64,000 nt of DNA. Origin: Daldinia sp. FL1419 (lineage: Eukaryota; Ascomycota; Sordariomycetes; Xylariales; Hypoxylaceae). The notes below the pieces were generated by a model, which searched no databases, was not told where the DNA came from, and was given only the letters and a program-made list of their open reading frames with translations. The stretch covers positions 1-64,000 of the forward strand of contig MU623492.1 of the NCBI GenBank assembly GCA_025201765.1. Reading direction: 5' to 3'. Shown here piece after piece: positions 1 to 12,385 of this stretch (position 1 is the first letter of the stretch; each line of letters begins with the position of its first letter). Both the position numbers and the translations under genes were made by a program.

Positions 1-171
1 TTATTATTTTTTTATTTTTTTTTTTTTTTTTTATATTTTTTATTTTTTTTATTTTTTTTAATTTTTTTTTTAAAAAAAAAAAAAAAAAATAAACCCCCCC
101 CCCCCCCCCCCCCCCCCCTTTTTTTTTAAAAAAAAAGAAAAAAGAAAAAAGACAAAGAAATAGTGCTGAGT
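1..171. repeat. Homopolymer-rich contig end
   Basis: The first bases are long runs of T, then A, then C (about 26 C in a row near 93-118), then T and A again. There is no TTAGGG/CCCTAA telomere repeat. Stacked pure homopolymers of different bases are unusual for biological sequence and typical of a poorly supported assembly end, so I read this as probable artefact. Confidence 0.75.
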
Positions 172-3100
172 ACCAAATACCAATGATATTTTATTTTACA
201 GCTTTATGTTTTGCTCGAAATAAACAGCTGAAATGTATCGACGAACACATACTCCCTCCCTTTTCTTCGTAAAATGGCATCTCCGCCTGGGTGGCAACGG
301 TTTCCGAGTTCGAACCAATTTGGATAACTGGGGAGGACTCTAGAACACACGCTGCATTTCAATATGTTGCCCTTGGCCATTTCTAGTTAGTTAGATGCCT
401 GAAAAATGAGCTTCTTGAACTGTCGAATATACATGCGTTCACGTCATCCGGATCCAGAAGGCTACGTAACCCGTCTGCAAAGTTATGTCAACCCTCATAA
501 ATCTATGTAAGTAGGTATTGAGCTTTTCCAGCTAGCTCTACGTTGATGAGAGCCTGGAACTGCAAGACAACTATGCCATTTCACGAAGAGCTAGTGGTAA
601 TATGGCCTAAGGTGGGACTATGGATGTACGCACGCATAACTCTTTTTAATCCGGACATCTCGATGGTCCTAGGATAAGCTTCTTGATATCTCCAGGGGTC
701 TACGTACTCCTAGAGGCTCATCGCCACCGCTCTCTGTCAGATCCGCTGGAAATGGAGTCGTAGAAGCGCTATCGAGAGCTACTTAATCATGTACTCTTGG
801 GAAATTCATCTGCGAGCGCGATATCCAAGCTTGCTGACCCATGATTAGGTGGGGCCAATCCACCTATACTTCGGACGTTTCGTCGACGTTACGGTTGGTG
901 TTGGGAAGCTTGCCGCGGGTCACTGGGATGCTTGGATAAGAAGTTACATGCATATATGTCGGCGGTCCGGATTAAGTTAGCTTTGAGATTCCTTGCTCGA
1001 AAAACCTGGTTGCCCTCCCATTGCTTGGCCACATCGTGGCATCCGTATCTGCTGGCATATAATCTCATAGCGCTCCTGTCACGTATAAGGGGCCCAGTAT
1101 AGATCTAGTGAATATATAGTAGGTTGATTCTAAAAGGAAGCAAAAGGGGCGAGTGTAACGAGATCTAGTAGATCGTCTTATACAGGCGCTCAGCTGATTA
1201 GTAAATGTGTAGAGCGCCGGACGCTCCTCACAACGTGACAGCTCCTTTTTCTGGGGGCTGACCAAAGAGTAGTACCTTAAAACGCGTACCATGGCCTATG
1301 AAAAGTTGCTAGTGCTGAGAGGAGATTCGAGAGTTTATCAGTTATTGAATCTGGCTTTACATCTGAGGTCTCCCACGGTCACATTATACAATATCTCAGA
1401 TAAACCGTTAAATGGCCGTCCGCGGGTAAATCGAAGAGCATACTCTTGTCAGGCAAGTCACGTGGGACTTTCCCGGCGAGCGATATCGCCCATCCTCTGG
1501 CTAATTCCTCATGTATGCTGTTCCTTCGTGATTAAGAGGACCTGTAGTTTCTTGCCCACGATCTGACCTGGCTGATGATCTTTTACCGGATTTTCCGACA
1601 CGTTACCATAATGCTTACGAAAGAAATTATCAGCACTAAATGATCATTGCATAGTCAACTAAGTGTTGGGGATGTACAACTCACTAGGAGTTGCTCTTAT
1701 AAGGTATATTCCGCGCTGGTATACCGTAGAAATAGATAACCTATTGATATAAGCAATTCAAAGATGAGCGATCATTGGAATGGCGATACGGGATGACTGT
1801 TCGAATCTCGGGACGGGATGCCATGACTCGAACTCGATCTCGGATGCGGTGGAACGAGGCCGAGACGGTTAACTGCGAATGTCAAGAAAGGAAGCTGTCG
1901 GCAACAATGGATTCTGCGGAACAACGTTTACGTATCGAGGATTTTCGCTGCATCTGGGCACGTTCCGGTTTCCACTAGCCGAACAAATACGCTTGGGCAC
2001 GTCTTTTCAGTGCTGGTCGAGCGGGTTGGCAGAGTTCACTCCCGACAGGTGAAATTACAGGATACTGGACATCAGTGTCGGGGCGAGCCGGATATTTGCA
2101 GACAGTCTCTGGATCAGTGTTGAAAGCGGAATCCTAGTCAACGAACCACGTGAACATGGATGACTTGGTGAACTTCCCTACCTTTTGATGCTGACATGGA
2201 AATGTGGCCGTAAGCACCAATTCTTGTTGGGCAGTTATCCTCGTGCATAAGCTGCTTACGGAAACGAAGAACCTGGTATGTAACATTGGGAAGGACTTTG
2301 CGCATAAAGAGGAGCTGCTAGCTTGGCGGGTGAGCTTGGATAAGGTGGGTTTATGTTGTGTAAAGAAGAATTACGGTGGTGTTTTTCTCTCTCTTATGGA
2401 AAGGGATGTTTCCGTATACGTGGTATGATATGTAGTTATTTAGTTCGTACTTTGTGTATTTGTGATGCCCTATAGAAAAATTGGCCCTCGACCTTCCTTA
2501 TTCGCCATTTGCTGCTATAGAAAGTAGAGACTTTTTATCCATGGGCATGAGATATGCAAGTTCTTGTAAGGCCGTACATACAAGGTTATTACATACCTCC
2601 CTACAATATGTAGAGACTAACTACCCAGGTAGGCAAGCTAGGTATGCTTAACAAGGTCTCTAGGCGAATGGAGCATTGATGCAGTAGTTGCGGAAGTAGA
2701 TACTAGTGTATTATCACCCGAGGCGCGAGTGAGGCACGTAACCAAACCCTTAAAAAATTACAAAAAGCCCGATTGGCTCGTGAAATCAGAACAAAGATTC
2801 CTCATAGGGTTTTTCTACTCTATTTATATTGTATTTTGATTGGACGTATCCCTGTCATATCCCTGAGGGTGGCTTTTGTGGGGAATGTTTTATTGTCTTC
2901 CCTGGCATGTCGTCGGGCGAGAGGACGATTTCCTCTCAGAATAGGACACAGATAGATCCTCGTATGTGCTGATACATGTATGTGATGTGTTGTGTATGTG
3001 TTGTGTATATGTGTGTATAGGAGGTAAGTATATAACAATATAGGAGGTGTGTACCTAAGCAGCTAAGGTAGGTATGGTAGTATGGTAGTATATCGTGCAA

Positions 3101-4458
3101 CTTACACGGCGAATTAGCACTGTGATCGTTGGTGGGTTAATAGGGCCAAGCAAGGTACGCGGGTAGGTTAGGGTACTTTGGCGAGACAAGACAAGAAAAA
3201 TAGAAAGGGAAAAAAAAAAAAAAAAGAGACAGAAACCAGGGTCAACAAGGGCCCCCTTTATGTATAACTGTCCCGCTACAGAATGGTAACCTACGAGGTA
3301 AAAAAGCTAGCAAGGCAGCAAGGGCAGCAAGGTGCTACAAGGGTTCATTACAGAAATGGACCTTGGCGCGAGTAATATCTTCCGATCCAATCGGATCGTC
3401 CCGTCCAGACTATAACAATGTCCCTGCAGTTGTTAAACCTACCCGACTATCATCCCTCGTGTCAGCTTATAGGATGCTTTTCGATGTCACTATCTTGAAA
3501 AGCCTAGACCTCTTGTCCTCTTGTCACATATCGCGAACCAGAAAAGGCTGTACCTATACTCTATTCTCGGCGCGCCACCCCCTTGAGAAGATCATTTCCT
3601 AATTCTAAACAATTTCTCTATGGCTACCCATCTCTTCTTCATATATGGTTCTACGGGGTTGTGTAGCTGTGCAGAAGATCCACGGCTGCTATGAGGATAA
3701 ACCTTGCATTACAAGTGACTGCCTTCGGCTACGGTCATGCATTATCACAACGCGCCGTCCCCACACCACCCTGTAGAGATCTCGTTCATCTCGAACCGGA
3801 TTAAGTTTGCGCCCACGATACCCCCGTGCCGAAGGACTGGCCGATCTATTGACCTTCCGTTCTACACTTAACCTCTTCACGTATGGCTTAGCCGTCGCGC
3901 CAAGTGATTCAATGGCTAGAATCCTCTTCGCAAGCGTGGCAGCTAGCTTTAACCCCGGTAGCTGTGCCAGAAGGTGGCCTTAGGCTGGCTCTCGGACCAG
4001 CTTTCTCCAAGACCGGAGAACCCACTACGTACTCGCCACCGGCTGGGCTAACTGGGTTGCCGGGAGGAAAGCCAAGCGCCGAGAATGTGTATTAGGCGCT
4101 CGTACTCATCTACCTGAGATGTAGTGTAGGTTTTCGCAGAGCTCAGCGCTATCAGCGCGCCGAGTGCAGAAGCGCAGAAGTGCAGTAATTCTTCCAAGAA
4201 ATCGCGAATTCGCTCGATGGCAGGTATCAAATAGCCGATAAAGGAAGAAAGAAAACGAACACATGATGCATATCACGCCAGCCCGGTGAAGTAGTCGTCT
4301 AACCTGATGCTTATGGCCTGCCGGCCATCTGTACCTAGGTAAATAACGACACCAAAACCGTCGATATCGTGCAGAAGAACGTCGAACGTAAGGCCGTAGC
4401 CCCACTTGTCACCTTACGCCCATGTCTGTACCTTTGTCGTTACATACCATACCCACCA
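172..4458. other. Gene-free left flank
   Basis: No supportable gene was found in over 4 kb. Open frames here are at most about 100 codons, overlap on both strands and show no family signature. Contents are an A-rich run near 3210-3225 and scattered short CCTAGG/TAGG palindromic tracts (for example near 2625). No tRNA or rRNA was recognised by eye. Confidence 0.5.
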
Positions 4459-4722
4459 TACACCTCCGCCAGGATGGTAAACGTTAGCGGCCTCCACTGG
4501 CTCCAGTCAGCACATCAACGTAAACCGCCAGGGAGTTTTGTATGAGAAATCTCCTGGCTTTTATCTATCTCTGGAATTCTCAACTCGCACAAGCCACAAC
4601 ACCGTGGTCAAATAAAGCTACTTGCGTATTTTCTTTCTATAAGAGTTGCATATAAAGCTACCCGCGGGACCTTGAATGGAGCGGTGGAGGCCGCTAACGT
4701 TTACCATCCCGGCGAAGGCGTA
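4459..4722. mobile_element. MITE-like element with terminal inverted repeats and TA ends
   Basis: A perfect 26-bp inverted repeat (4472-4497 against 4684-4709) extends outward with three transition-type mismatches to about 37 bp per arm. Both arms end at a TA dinucleotide (4459-4460 and 4721-4722), as expected for the TA target duplication of Tc1/mariner elements. The 264-bp unit has no coding capacity. Inside, two near-identical 15-bp stretches beginning ATAAAGCTAC occur near 4614 and 4652. This fits a non-autonomous mariner-type MITE; the family is inferred from the TA ends and size only, and no transposase is present in the window. Confidence 0.65.
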
Positions 4723-6248
4723 GACCGGGCGCCGCCGAAATCCCAGGTCCTTACGAAGTTTTTGGGTCTTTCGTCAACCACCCTGGCAAGTTTAATACGT
4801 GCCTACCTGGGCTGACTCCCTCGTAAGGCGTATGTACCTACCTAGGTATGCATTACGATGTGAAGAGATAAACCTCCTAAAATTGAACATCTACTACTAA
4901 CTCGGAAGCTCTCCACGTAGGTTCCTACCAAGAATACTATTACTCCAGGAAGGAAGCGGTGATGATATCAAACATACCAAGTATCTCTTTCAATACAACT
5001 ACTCGTCAAACCCGTGTCGAAAGGGGACGTGCGACGATGGTTACATTGATTGGTAAGCTCTTCTTTTATATGTGATGCCTCTATCTCCGGTAGGCTAGGA
5101 GTTATGTTTCTAACGCGGAACAGTGACATACCACGACGACGTGGCTGCATATTTTATTTATCAACCTTGTACTTATGCAAAGTTGGTGACGAGACCCTTT
5201 GTCTTCATATACCGGGATTCGGCCTTGGCCCACACTTACCCAGGATACCAATGTAATAATATATGTAGTATGTTAGGTACCTAGTATATTATGTAGCATA
5301 TCATGTAGCATATCATGTAGCATATCATGTAGCATATCATGTAGTACGTACAGGCAGACAACACGCAAAGCCTTATGGTTCGGCAAGTTAAATTATAACA
5401 CCCTTGAGCAGCGTCAAGCAGAAGCATCAATCATGCGCATCATCTGACTTTGCTAGATATCTAAACCAATCAGAATATCCTCCCATTCCACCTCGGTGAG
5501 CTCTATCTTACGTATCTGTACAAATACTATACGTATCCTAACCTTAATTTTATCTGATTTCTTTCCCCTGTCGTTGTCAGCGTATCGAGGTTCTAGGGGA
5601 TCTTGTCATACCCGCAGGAGAGATCTGCTTCAAAAACGATGTGTTTCATATCCCGCGACCTAGACGTAGCTACGGTAGGGAACGATATGGCACTAGCTCA
5701 CGAGTGTTGATCTATGTATGTCCCTACCGTCTTCCTATTATGTTCCTAGGTACCTGGTATACCTACCTAGTACTATTCGAGTAGACGCGCATTAGCCATT
5801 AGCCATGAGCCATTAGCAACCCTGAACGCATGTTGGCGGCGTAACGGGTTAGTCTGGCAAGCATGCTTGCTTACACGCATCGGCTGCATGCCGGTCCTAG
5901 TAGTACGGAATGATCGTGGTTGACACCAAATGCGAACCTCCAGTTAAGCTTAATTTAAATGCCACACATACCTATCTTTGATACATAACCTTGATACATA
6001 GCCTTAATACATAAGGTAATCTTGTAGTTGCCTTGTAGATACTATACTTCTTTATACCTGCTCTCTATATGACCTCTATACCCCTCTATACCTACCCAGA
6101 ACCTAAAATACTCATAGACCTCTCTATACACCTCTGTACCTTCGTAAACTTCCACCTTATTCCCCTCTACTGTTCCGGGTTTCATAGATTATCAGATTAT
6201 TCCCCCTAACTTTTTTATAAGAAAACCGCACCTATCCATCTTTCCTCA
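4723..6248. other. Gene-free stretch upstream of the regulator
   Basis: Nothing gene-like was seen. It carries the 12-bp tandem repeat listed separately and CCTAGG/GGTACC tracts near 4830 and 5747-5775. The last 150 bases before the regulator are pyrimidine-rich (CTCTATACC-like blocks), as is common in fungal promoters. Confidence 0.45.
5291..5344. repeat. 12-bp tandem repeat, 4.5 copies
   Basis: The unit ATGTAGCATATC is repeated four times perfectly (5291-5338) followed by half a copy. It is intergenic with no clear function. Perfect copies suggest recent expansion. Confidence 0.9.
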
Positions 6249-8493
6249 ATGACGATGGCAAATCTGGCGCGGAGAGGCTCAATGACACCCCAGCAGTGGG
6301 GTAGCAAAGAGAACACCGGGACAGGATCACAATCCGGCCGCCAGGCTTGCGAGATTTGCAGAGAACGTAAAGTTCGATGTGATCGCGCCGAACCTAGGTG
6401 TGGACGGTGTACTCGTCTAAGTCTACGATGCGGTTACGATAACAAGCGGCGTTCAACACGAGATGATCTGCCAGCACAACTTTCACAGCTTGAGGATCGA
6501 TTAGCAAAGGCAGAAGCACTCCTCTCCATGCCCAGGAGCCACACGATTCCTACTCCCCCGCATGTTGAAAACCCCCCAACACCTACGATGATAGATCCTA
6601 CTATCACAGAAATATCACAACCACCTACCAATCAACCAAGCAATGCCATGGAAATGGATATTAGCCTCCCGTGCGAGACAGGACTATCCTCCATGGACGG
6701 TAGCGACATGGACCTTTTCACTAATTGTAACGACTACCCCGAAAGTTCTTCCGGTTTATCGTTAGACTGGACGACATTATCACTCCCACTTCTCGAACCC
6801 ACTGTAAGCCCAACCGCTTTAACGCCACCAAGCATATCATCCTTCCCGCCTCAAATGATGCCGTCGTCTAGCCACGAAGATGAGGTACCAGCATGGGACC
6901 TAGCCGCATTACATCAGAATTATTTTGATTTTATTTATTATTATTTGCCTTTTCTAAGCAAAGAACGGTTCACCGCAGAATTATCGACGAACGGAAACTC
7001 TCCAGCATTTCGTGCACTTAGTTACGCGGTGGCCTTGATGGGCTGCACCATCTCATTACAATATCAACATTTGCAAAATACGTATTACACCATGGCTCGA
7101 AATTATGCCGAGCAATGTGAACGAGAAGCGACAGAAGGAGGAACGGCCAATCTCAACCTATTCCAGGCGCTCATCTTCATAATAAGATTCGAGATCATGG
7201 ACCACAAACTAACGAGGGCCTGGCTGACGTTGGGACGCGCGGTGAGGATGTCTAAATTGATGGGACTGCATCATATGGACCAAAATGTCAAGCGAGACGA
7301 TGCAAGTTCAGACATGGGACTATATCTCCCGCCCACGGATGACCCCATGCTCATGGAGGAACGGAGACGTTCGTTTTGGGGCTTATACATATTTGAGGGC
7401 TTCGTTCGCGTGCGAACTGGGATGGAGTGTGACTTGGGTGCCGCCGATGTACGTCAAACCATAGGTGTTATTAAGATCAGGATCGTCGACTAACCATACG
7501 AACTAGGGCTTTGGCATCTATCTCCCGTCGCCCGGCTTACTAACGTCTGAATTCACCCTAACCAAAATGCCCTATTTGGGTAACTTAACGGCCGATCCGT
7601 GTCCCGAATTATCGTCATTTGCAGGCTGCGTTTTGATGATGGAGCTCGCCATCAAATGTTTTGACCACGGACGATTAGCGGAATATGCGTCAACAAGAAA
7701 TGGATTCGTAAGTTGTTTTATTTTCTGCTGCTGTTGGTTTTGTATACAGATATCCCCTTTTCATTGTTTTGAAAAAAAAGAAGAAGAAAAAGAAAAAGAA
7801 AGAAAAAAAGGAGAAAAAAAAAGGAGAAAATCAAAATACCCACAAGTTTTCCAATTGTGTGTTCTTGAAGTCTATAAGAATACATTTTTAAATTTATAAT
7901 ATTATTCTTGACCCGACGAAGCAAGCATATACTTACATTCTTCTTATTTATAGTGGGATAGCCATTACAACTTAGTAAGAGTAATAGAAGAGCGCTTTAC
8001 GATGCTACATATGCATCTAAACGCCAAATCAGTCCGCGAGGATCCTATAGCTTTCAGTGTTTACATGAACCTACGCGGCACAGAAATATTTTTCCACGAG
8101 GTGGCTGTCAAGTTGGTAGAACAGCAAGGATTTCCACTTTTAGCCGCCGCCGAAAGCCAGAAGCGTTCGATGTCTGCCGCCTATAAAGTTGCGAGTACTA
8201 TGCGTCTAAATTGGCCCTGTCAGCAGCTAGACCGCGATATTCTCAATCTACAAGCCACATTCCTTGCGTGGCCGGTAGTAATGGCTATGAAGGCTCTCAG
8301 CCGCGAACTTAAAAGATCTACACAACTCAAGAGCGAGAGCACAAACAGCGCAGTGACATCTTTACGATTACTTCGAGCTGCATTAGACTATATCGAAGAG
8401 GCGGATGGATACTGGCACCGGTGTACAACTAACATAGTGGCGGCGCTACAGGAGTGGGACGAGTCTACCGGGTTTGATCCCAGTGACATATGA
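6249..8493 (+). CDS. Zn2Cys6 transcription factor with fungal-specific regulatory domain
   Basis: Spliced model: exons 6249-7448, 7507-7707 and 7954-8493, all joints in phase 0, giving 646 aa. Intron 1 (58 bp) has donor GTACGT and a CTAAC branch site; intron 2 (246 bp) has donor GTAAGT and holds a long A/G tract at about 7770-7830. The DNA-binding zinc cluster is at residues 34-61 (six cysteines, spacing 2-6-6-2-6), followed by a short leucine-containing linker (about 76-92) that may dimerise. A fungal_trans-type domain follows from about residue 220, including the EERRRSFWGLYIFEGF stretch at the end of exon 1 and LPSPGLLTSEFTL at the start of exon 2, which confirms the joint. Likely a nuclear regulator. 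It is the nearest gene to the PKS (4.8 kb, facing its 3' end), so it may control it; target unproven. Confidence 0.88.
7771..7830 (+). repeat. Polypurine tract inside intron 2 of the regulator
   Basis: About 60 bases of A and G only on the + strand, lying in the 246-bp intron of the Zn2Cys6 gene. It accounts for the unusual size of this intron compared with the 50-90 bp typical of the window. Confidence 0.8.
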
Positions 8494-9355
8494 TTTTTGT
8501 TTTTGTTTTTTTTTTGTTTTTTCGGCCGAGGTGTGGAATACTTACACGTGCATGTGAAGTCATTATTGTAAAACTCGGGCAAGGAAGGCGTACAGGATAT
8601 TCGATATTCACATCCCAACTTGGGTTAAGGCAGAGTCGCTCTGCCAGCAGCAGCATGGATAACGGATACAGCGCTAAGCATAGAAGGAGAGATATTTCCT
8701 CGGGAGTTTTCATGCAATTTAGACCCGCTTGGCTATTCAAACAGTCCAAGCAAGCCCTAGCTAGAGCAGCATATTTTACGTAGACAAGCGCATATACAGG
8801 TCGTCGTCGGAATACAAGACGAGGTACCTAAAAATAGAAAAAGGTTAAATCTATCATGCTGTATTGTATTTTACTGTGGTAATTGGTTCCAGTTTACTGT
8901 GTTGTATAGAGTACCGGCTTCTATAGGATCATGTCTACCTCGATCGCGGTCTATAAGGGTTTCTATCCACTAGGCCCAAAAATAGGAATCCTTCAACGAT
9001 CATCTAGTCTCCATCACGGGCTACATACCCGATATTCTATAGCATGATGTAATGGCGGAAGGGACGAGGTCGAATGAATCTGCCATGTTTTCATCGTAAG
9101 CCGGTAAATCATGATTTGAACACTTTCCATGTTATTCAGCAGGCGGAGATTCCATAATCATCTTAGTCAGAGATGCGGCGGTCCCCGGCTAGCTGAAGTA
9201 AGTAAGTAGAGACATCGCATTGTGATGGTCTATCATGTATACCCGGGTAGGTATTAACCTAAGTGTGTTAACCCATGTAGGCGGCTATGAAGAAGAAGTA
9301 GGCAGCATGATGCAATGACGGGATGGTTGAGCGGCCGACTATGCCCAAGCTTGTT

Positions 9356-9390
9356 GAAAGGTGTGAAAGGTGTGAAAGGTGTGAAAGGTC
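9356..9390. repeat. 9-bp tandem repeat
   Basis: The unit GAAAGGTGT is repeated nearly four times. A looser CCTCGATAT-like repeat follows at about 9410-9455. Confidence 0.85.
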
Positions 9391-10010
9391 AAGTTTGAGG
9401 AACAAGTTGCCTCGATATTCCTCGATATACCTCGCTATCCCTCGCTACTCCTCACCACTAGGTCCGGGACACATCGAGAGAAGAGAGAATAAACGTCAAC
9501 TGCGAAAGTTCGATACCAAACACCGATCATGCACTCCCTCAGCGGCTCCTGACCCTTCAGCAGAGTATCGCCGTCGTCGCTAACGGTCTTAGGGTTTTCT
9601 TCCGCCACTCCGGTGTCGCAGGGGTACGTAATTCAGCTTTCCTCTTTCGTGTTCTCGACGTTCCCTGCCCTTCTATACATACGTGCATAAAGTACATTGC
9701 ATTCTTAGGTATACATATGCACACGCACGTATATGTACGAATAATAGTTCCTAAAAGATTCATGTTGATGTGACCTATGCTACGGGAGTAAGCGCCGATC
9801 CGCCTCCATATTGGGTAAGTCAGTCCACGGGTGGCCTACATTTGTCCAGTGCAGTCTAAAGTTGCCCTGGAAGAATGCGAGCTTGTTGATTCGATTGTGG
9901 CCTGCAGGTGCCTCATGACGTAGGATTGGACATGCGGTAGACAGACGTGAGGGATAGATAAGCAGGATGGCATTGTCGAAACAAGTAGCAGATCCACCAG
10001 ATGGATTGTT

Positions 10011-10054
10011 GCTACTTCTATGCTACTTCTATGCTACTGCTATGCTACTGCCAT
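10011..10054. repeat. 11-bp tandem repeat, 4 copies
   Basis: The unit GCTACTTCTAT appears twice exactly, then twice with one or two changes (GCTACTGCTAT, GCTACTGCCAT). Confidence 0.85.
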
Positions 10055-10196
10055 GCTATGTGTGGTGTTATGTGGTGGAGTGCGTCGTTTATTTCGATGC
10101 CCATCTGATAGGGCAGAGAGACCGGGGGTAAAATATTCCCTTGCACGATTACGACGACCTCCCGCAGGTTTCCTTGCGACTTCAGCGGCTCCTGAT

Positions 10197-10232
10197 GCTT
10201 CTGGTGCTTCTGGTGCTTCTGGTGCTTCTGCT
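10197..10232. repeat. 9-bp tandem repeat, 4 copies
   Basis: The unit GCTTCTGGT is repeated three times exactly plus one copy with a single change. Confidence 0.85.
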
Positions 10233-10872
10233 GCTTCCTCATGTATGCAAGTTAAACAAGCATAGATGAGTAAGATCCTTAGGACGCTGCCCTGCCGCCT
10301 GCATTTCGTCTGCGGGCTTACGAAGATCAGTGTACATGGTATGCCGAAAGAGGGAGACAATGGAAAAATAACGCCGAAAGCGAGGGTTGCTTATAGGGTC
10401 GTATTAGCATATGAACTCTATAATATCAACCCATTTTATCATACCAGGTATTTTATCATATCTTGTCGTGTTATAAATTCGTAAGCGATACATGTTATAT
10501 GCCTACCTAGGCACCTTACCTACCTCTTATAAAATGTTGATTGGCCAATTCATCGTTTTTGTCTTCTTGAGGCTTTGGCAATTATCTTGGCATTTTCCGT
10601 TTCTTTGTTTCTTTGTCAATATAACTAATGATTAATTAACTGTAGTTAGTTAAATCTAACTAATAAATAATCATACTAATCTTTCAAGTTAAATTTCTTC
10701 CTAGATTTTATCTTCCATATTAACGGGATGCACGTTTTTTTTTCGTACTGTTTTAAACGGAAACGCAAAAACGGCAAGTGACATTTCTCATCGCGTAAAA
10801 ATGTACCTGCAGGGCGAGCCGTCCCGTGCCGCGTCGGAGTAACCATTTTAGGAATCATATTCTAGCCTAGTC

Positions 10873-10908
10873 GGCCTTGCTGGTCTTGCTGGCCTTGCTG
10901 GCCTTGTT
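10873..10908. repeat. 9-bp tandem repeat, 4 copies
   Basis: The unit GGCCTTGCT is repeated four times with single-base differences (GGTCTTGCT, GGCCTTGTT). Confidence 0.85.
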
Positions 10909-11053
10909 TGGCCTTGCCGTCCAAGATACATAGAAAGCTCTCTTTACCACTCCCCACAGGTAGGTAGACAGGTCCTCCCATCGCCCCACCGATGCTAAGT
11001 GGGTTGACTGGTGGGATTGCCGGTGGGGTGGCGGGGGTTAATGAAGGGTAAAT

Positions 11054-11086
11054 GAGGGTCTCTTGAGGGTCTCTTGAGGGTCTCTC
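11054..11086. repeat. 11-bp tandem repeat, 3 copies
   Basis: The unit GAGGGTCTCTT is present three times, the last copy ending in C. Confidence 0.85.
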
Positions 11087-11512
11087 GTAATCAGGTCTTC
11101 CTTCGTCCAAGACAATTTCTACACTAACAAAACTAGACGTTCTCGGATGACGGCCAAGATCGCAAGACTTTTAATGTTACTTGGACTAAAAAGTAGCCCA
11201 GAGATAAACCAAAAGTACCTAGGTTAGGCTAGAATAGATTGGAGCTGGCTGGGGGCGATCTGGAGCTACCTTTTTTTCCTTCTTCTTTTTCTTTTCCTCC
11301 TCGATCTTAGAAATTCGTACGTTATCGTGATACGACTGATATTCGGGAGAATTGACGCGCGGTCTCGTCAGTTAGCCTTGATAATTTTGGTAGTATCTCG
11401 CTATCTTAGGATAAGGACCGAAACAAATATCGAGTTTCTCCTAGGAAAAGGAAAAGGGAAAAAAAAAAAAAACCCAGAGGTAGGCTTCGCCAGACTAGGT
11501 AGCCCGAGGATC

Positions 11513-11536
11513 TCTCTCCCTCTCTCCCTCTCTCCC
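11513..11536. repeat. 8-bp tandem repeat, 3 copies
   Basis: The unit TCTCTCCC is repeated three times perfectly. Confidence 0.85.
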
Positions 11537-12085
11537 TCCAAGGGCGATTGCGCGCACGTCGTGCTGCCCAATCAATCAATCACGCCGCCCACGACGATAA
11601 ATCGCCCCCCACCCAACATAGGATAATATGGGATATTGAGACCAGCTTAGTGCGTTGAGCTGATAAGAGGTTTGATTATAATCTTCTATGCCAATCAGTC
11701 AGTCCAAAACCACCGCGGAAGAAACCCCCAAGGACCTAGGATCTGCAAGAAGGGGAATGATTTCATCCAAAAAGAATCACCAGCATGACTAGGTACTCTT
11801 ATTAGAAGCAGCCATTGCAAGTTATATCAGCTTATATGCTTAGTAGGTACGGTTGTGGTATGTGAAATAAATGAAAATATTCAGGGTTATATGGTAAGAA
11901 GAATATCGGCATCGTGCTCCCGCGCGACGATAGAATCTAGTACCGGATCGGCCGCTTTTGCCGATTGGAAACACTTGGGAGGCCATCGTTGTTTAACTAA
12001 TAGGCCCCGCGACTTCTGAATGATGGAATAGGAAGAATGGTCGGTCCTTCGGTCGGGTCGGGTACGGCCATCGGCCAGCGTTCCC

Positions 12086-12118
12086 GAAACTAATACGAAA
12101 CTAATACGAAACTAACAC
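12086..12118. repeat. 11-bp tandem repeat, 3 copies
   Basis: The unit GAAACTAATAC is repeated three times, the last with one change. Confidence 0.85.
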
Positions 12119-12339
12119 GTTGATCGGCGAACGTTCGGCATCGATCTCCCGAGACTATGATGATTATACCGTTACAACGGCTTTTCCCTTCAATAAGCTT
12201 CTTCTGTTCCTTTAGGCATAATCCTTCTCAATTATTCGCTCTCGTGATTATGGTGCCGGTAGTTCATCATTATGTTGAACAATTACTTAGGTTAGAAACT
12301 ACACTCGAGCCTGGTGCCGTAAACGATGATATGTCTGGC

Positions 12340-12385
12340 TACCTACCCAGGTACCTAGGTACCTAGCTAGGTAGGCTGGTAGGTA
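12340..12385. repeat. Palindromic CCTAGG/GGTACC tract
   Basis: An array of CCTA, GGTACC and TAGG words that reads nearly the same on both strands. It is one of at least twenty such tracts scattered between genes in this window and can fold on itself. Confidence 0.85.

Noticed and set aside
1065..1566. Two abutting frames on opposite strands in the left flank
   Set aside because: Short, with no homology signal and no promoter or splice features that would support a gene.
4048..4405. Overlapping minus-strand frames of 60 and 99 codons
   Set aside because: They overlap each other in different frames and lie in otherwise gene-free DNA; neither shows a motif.
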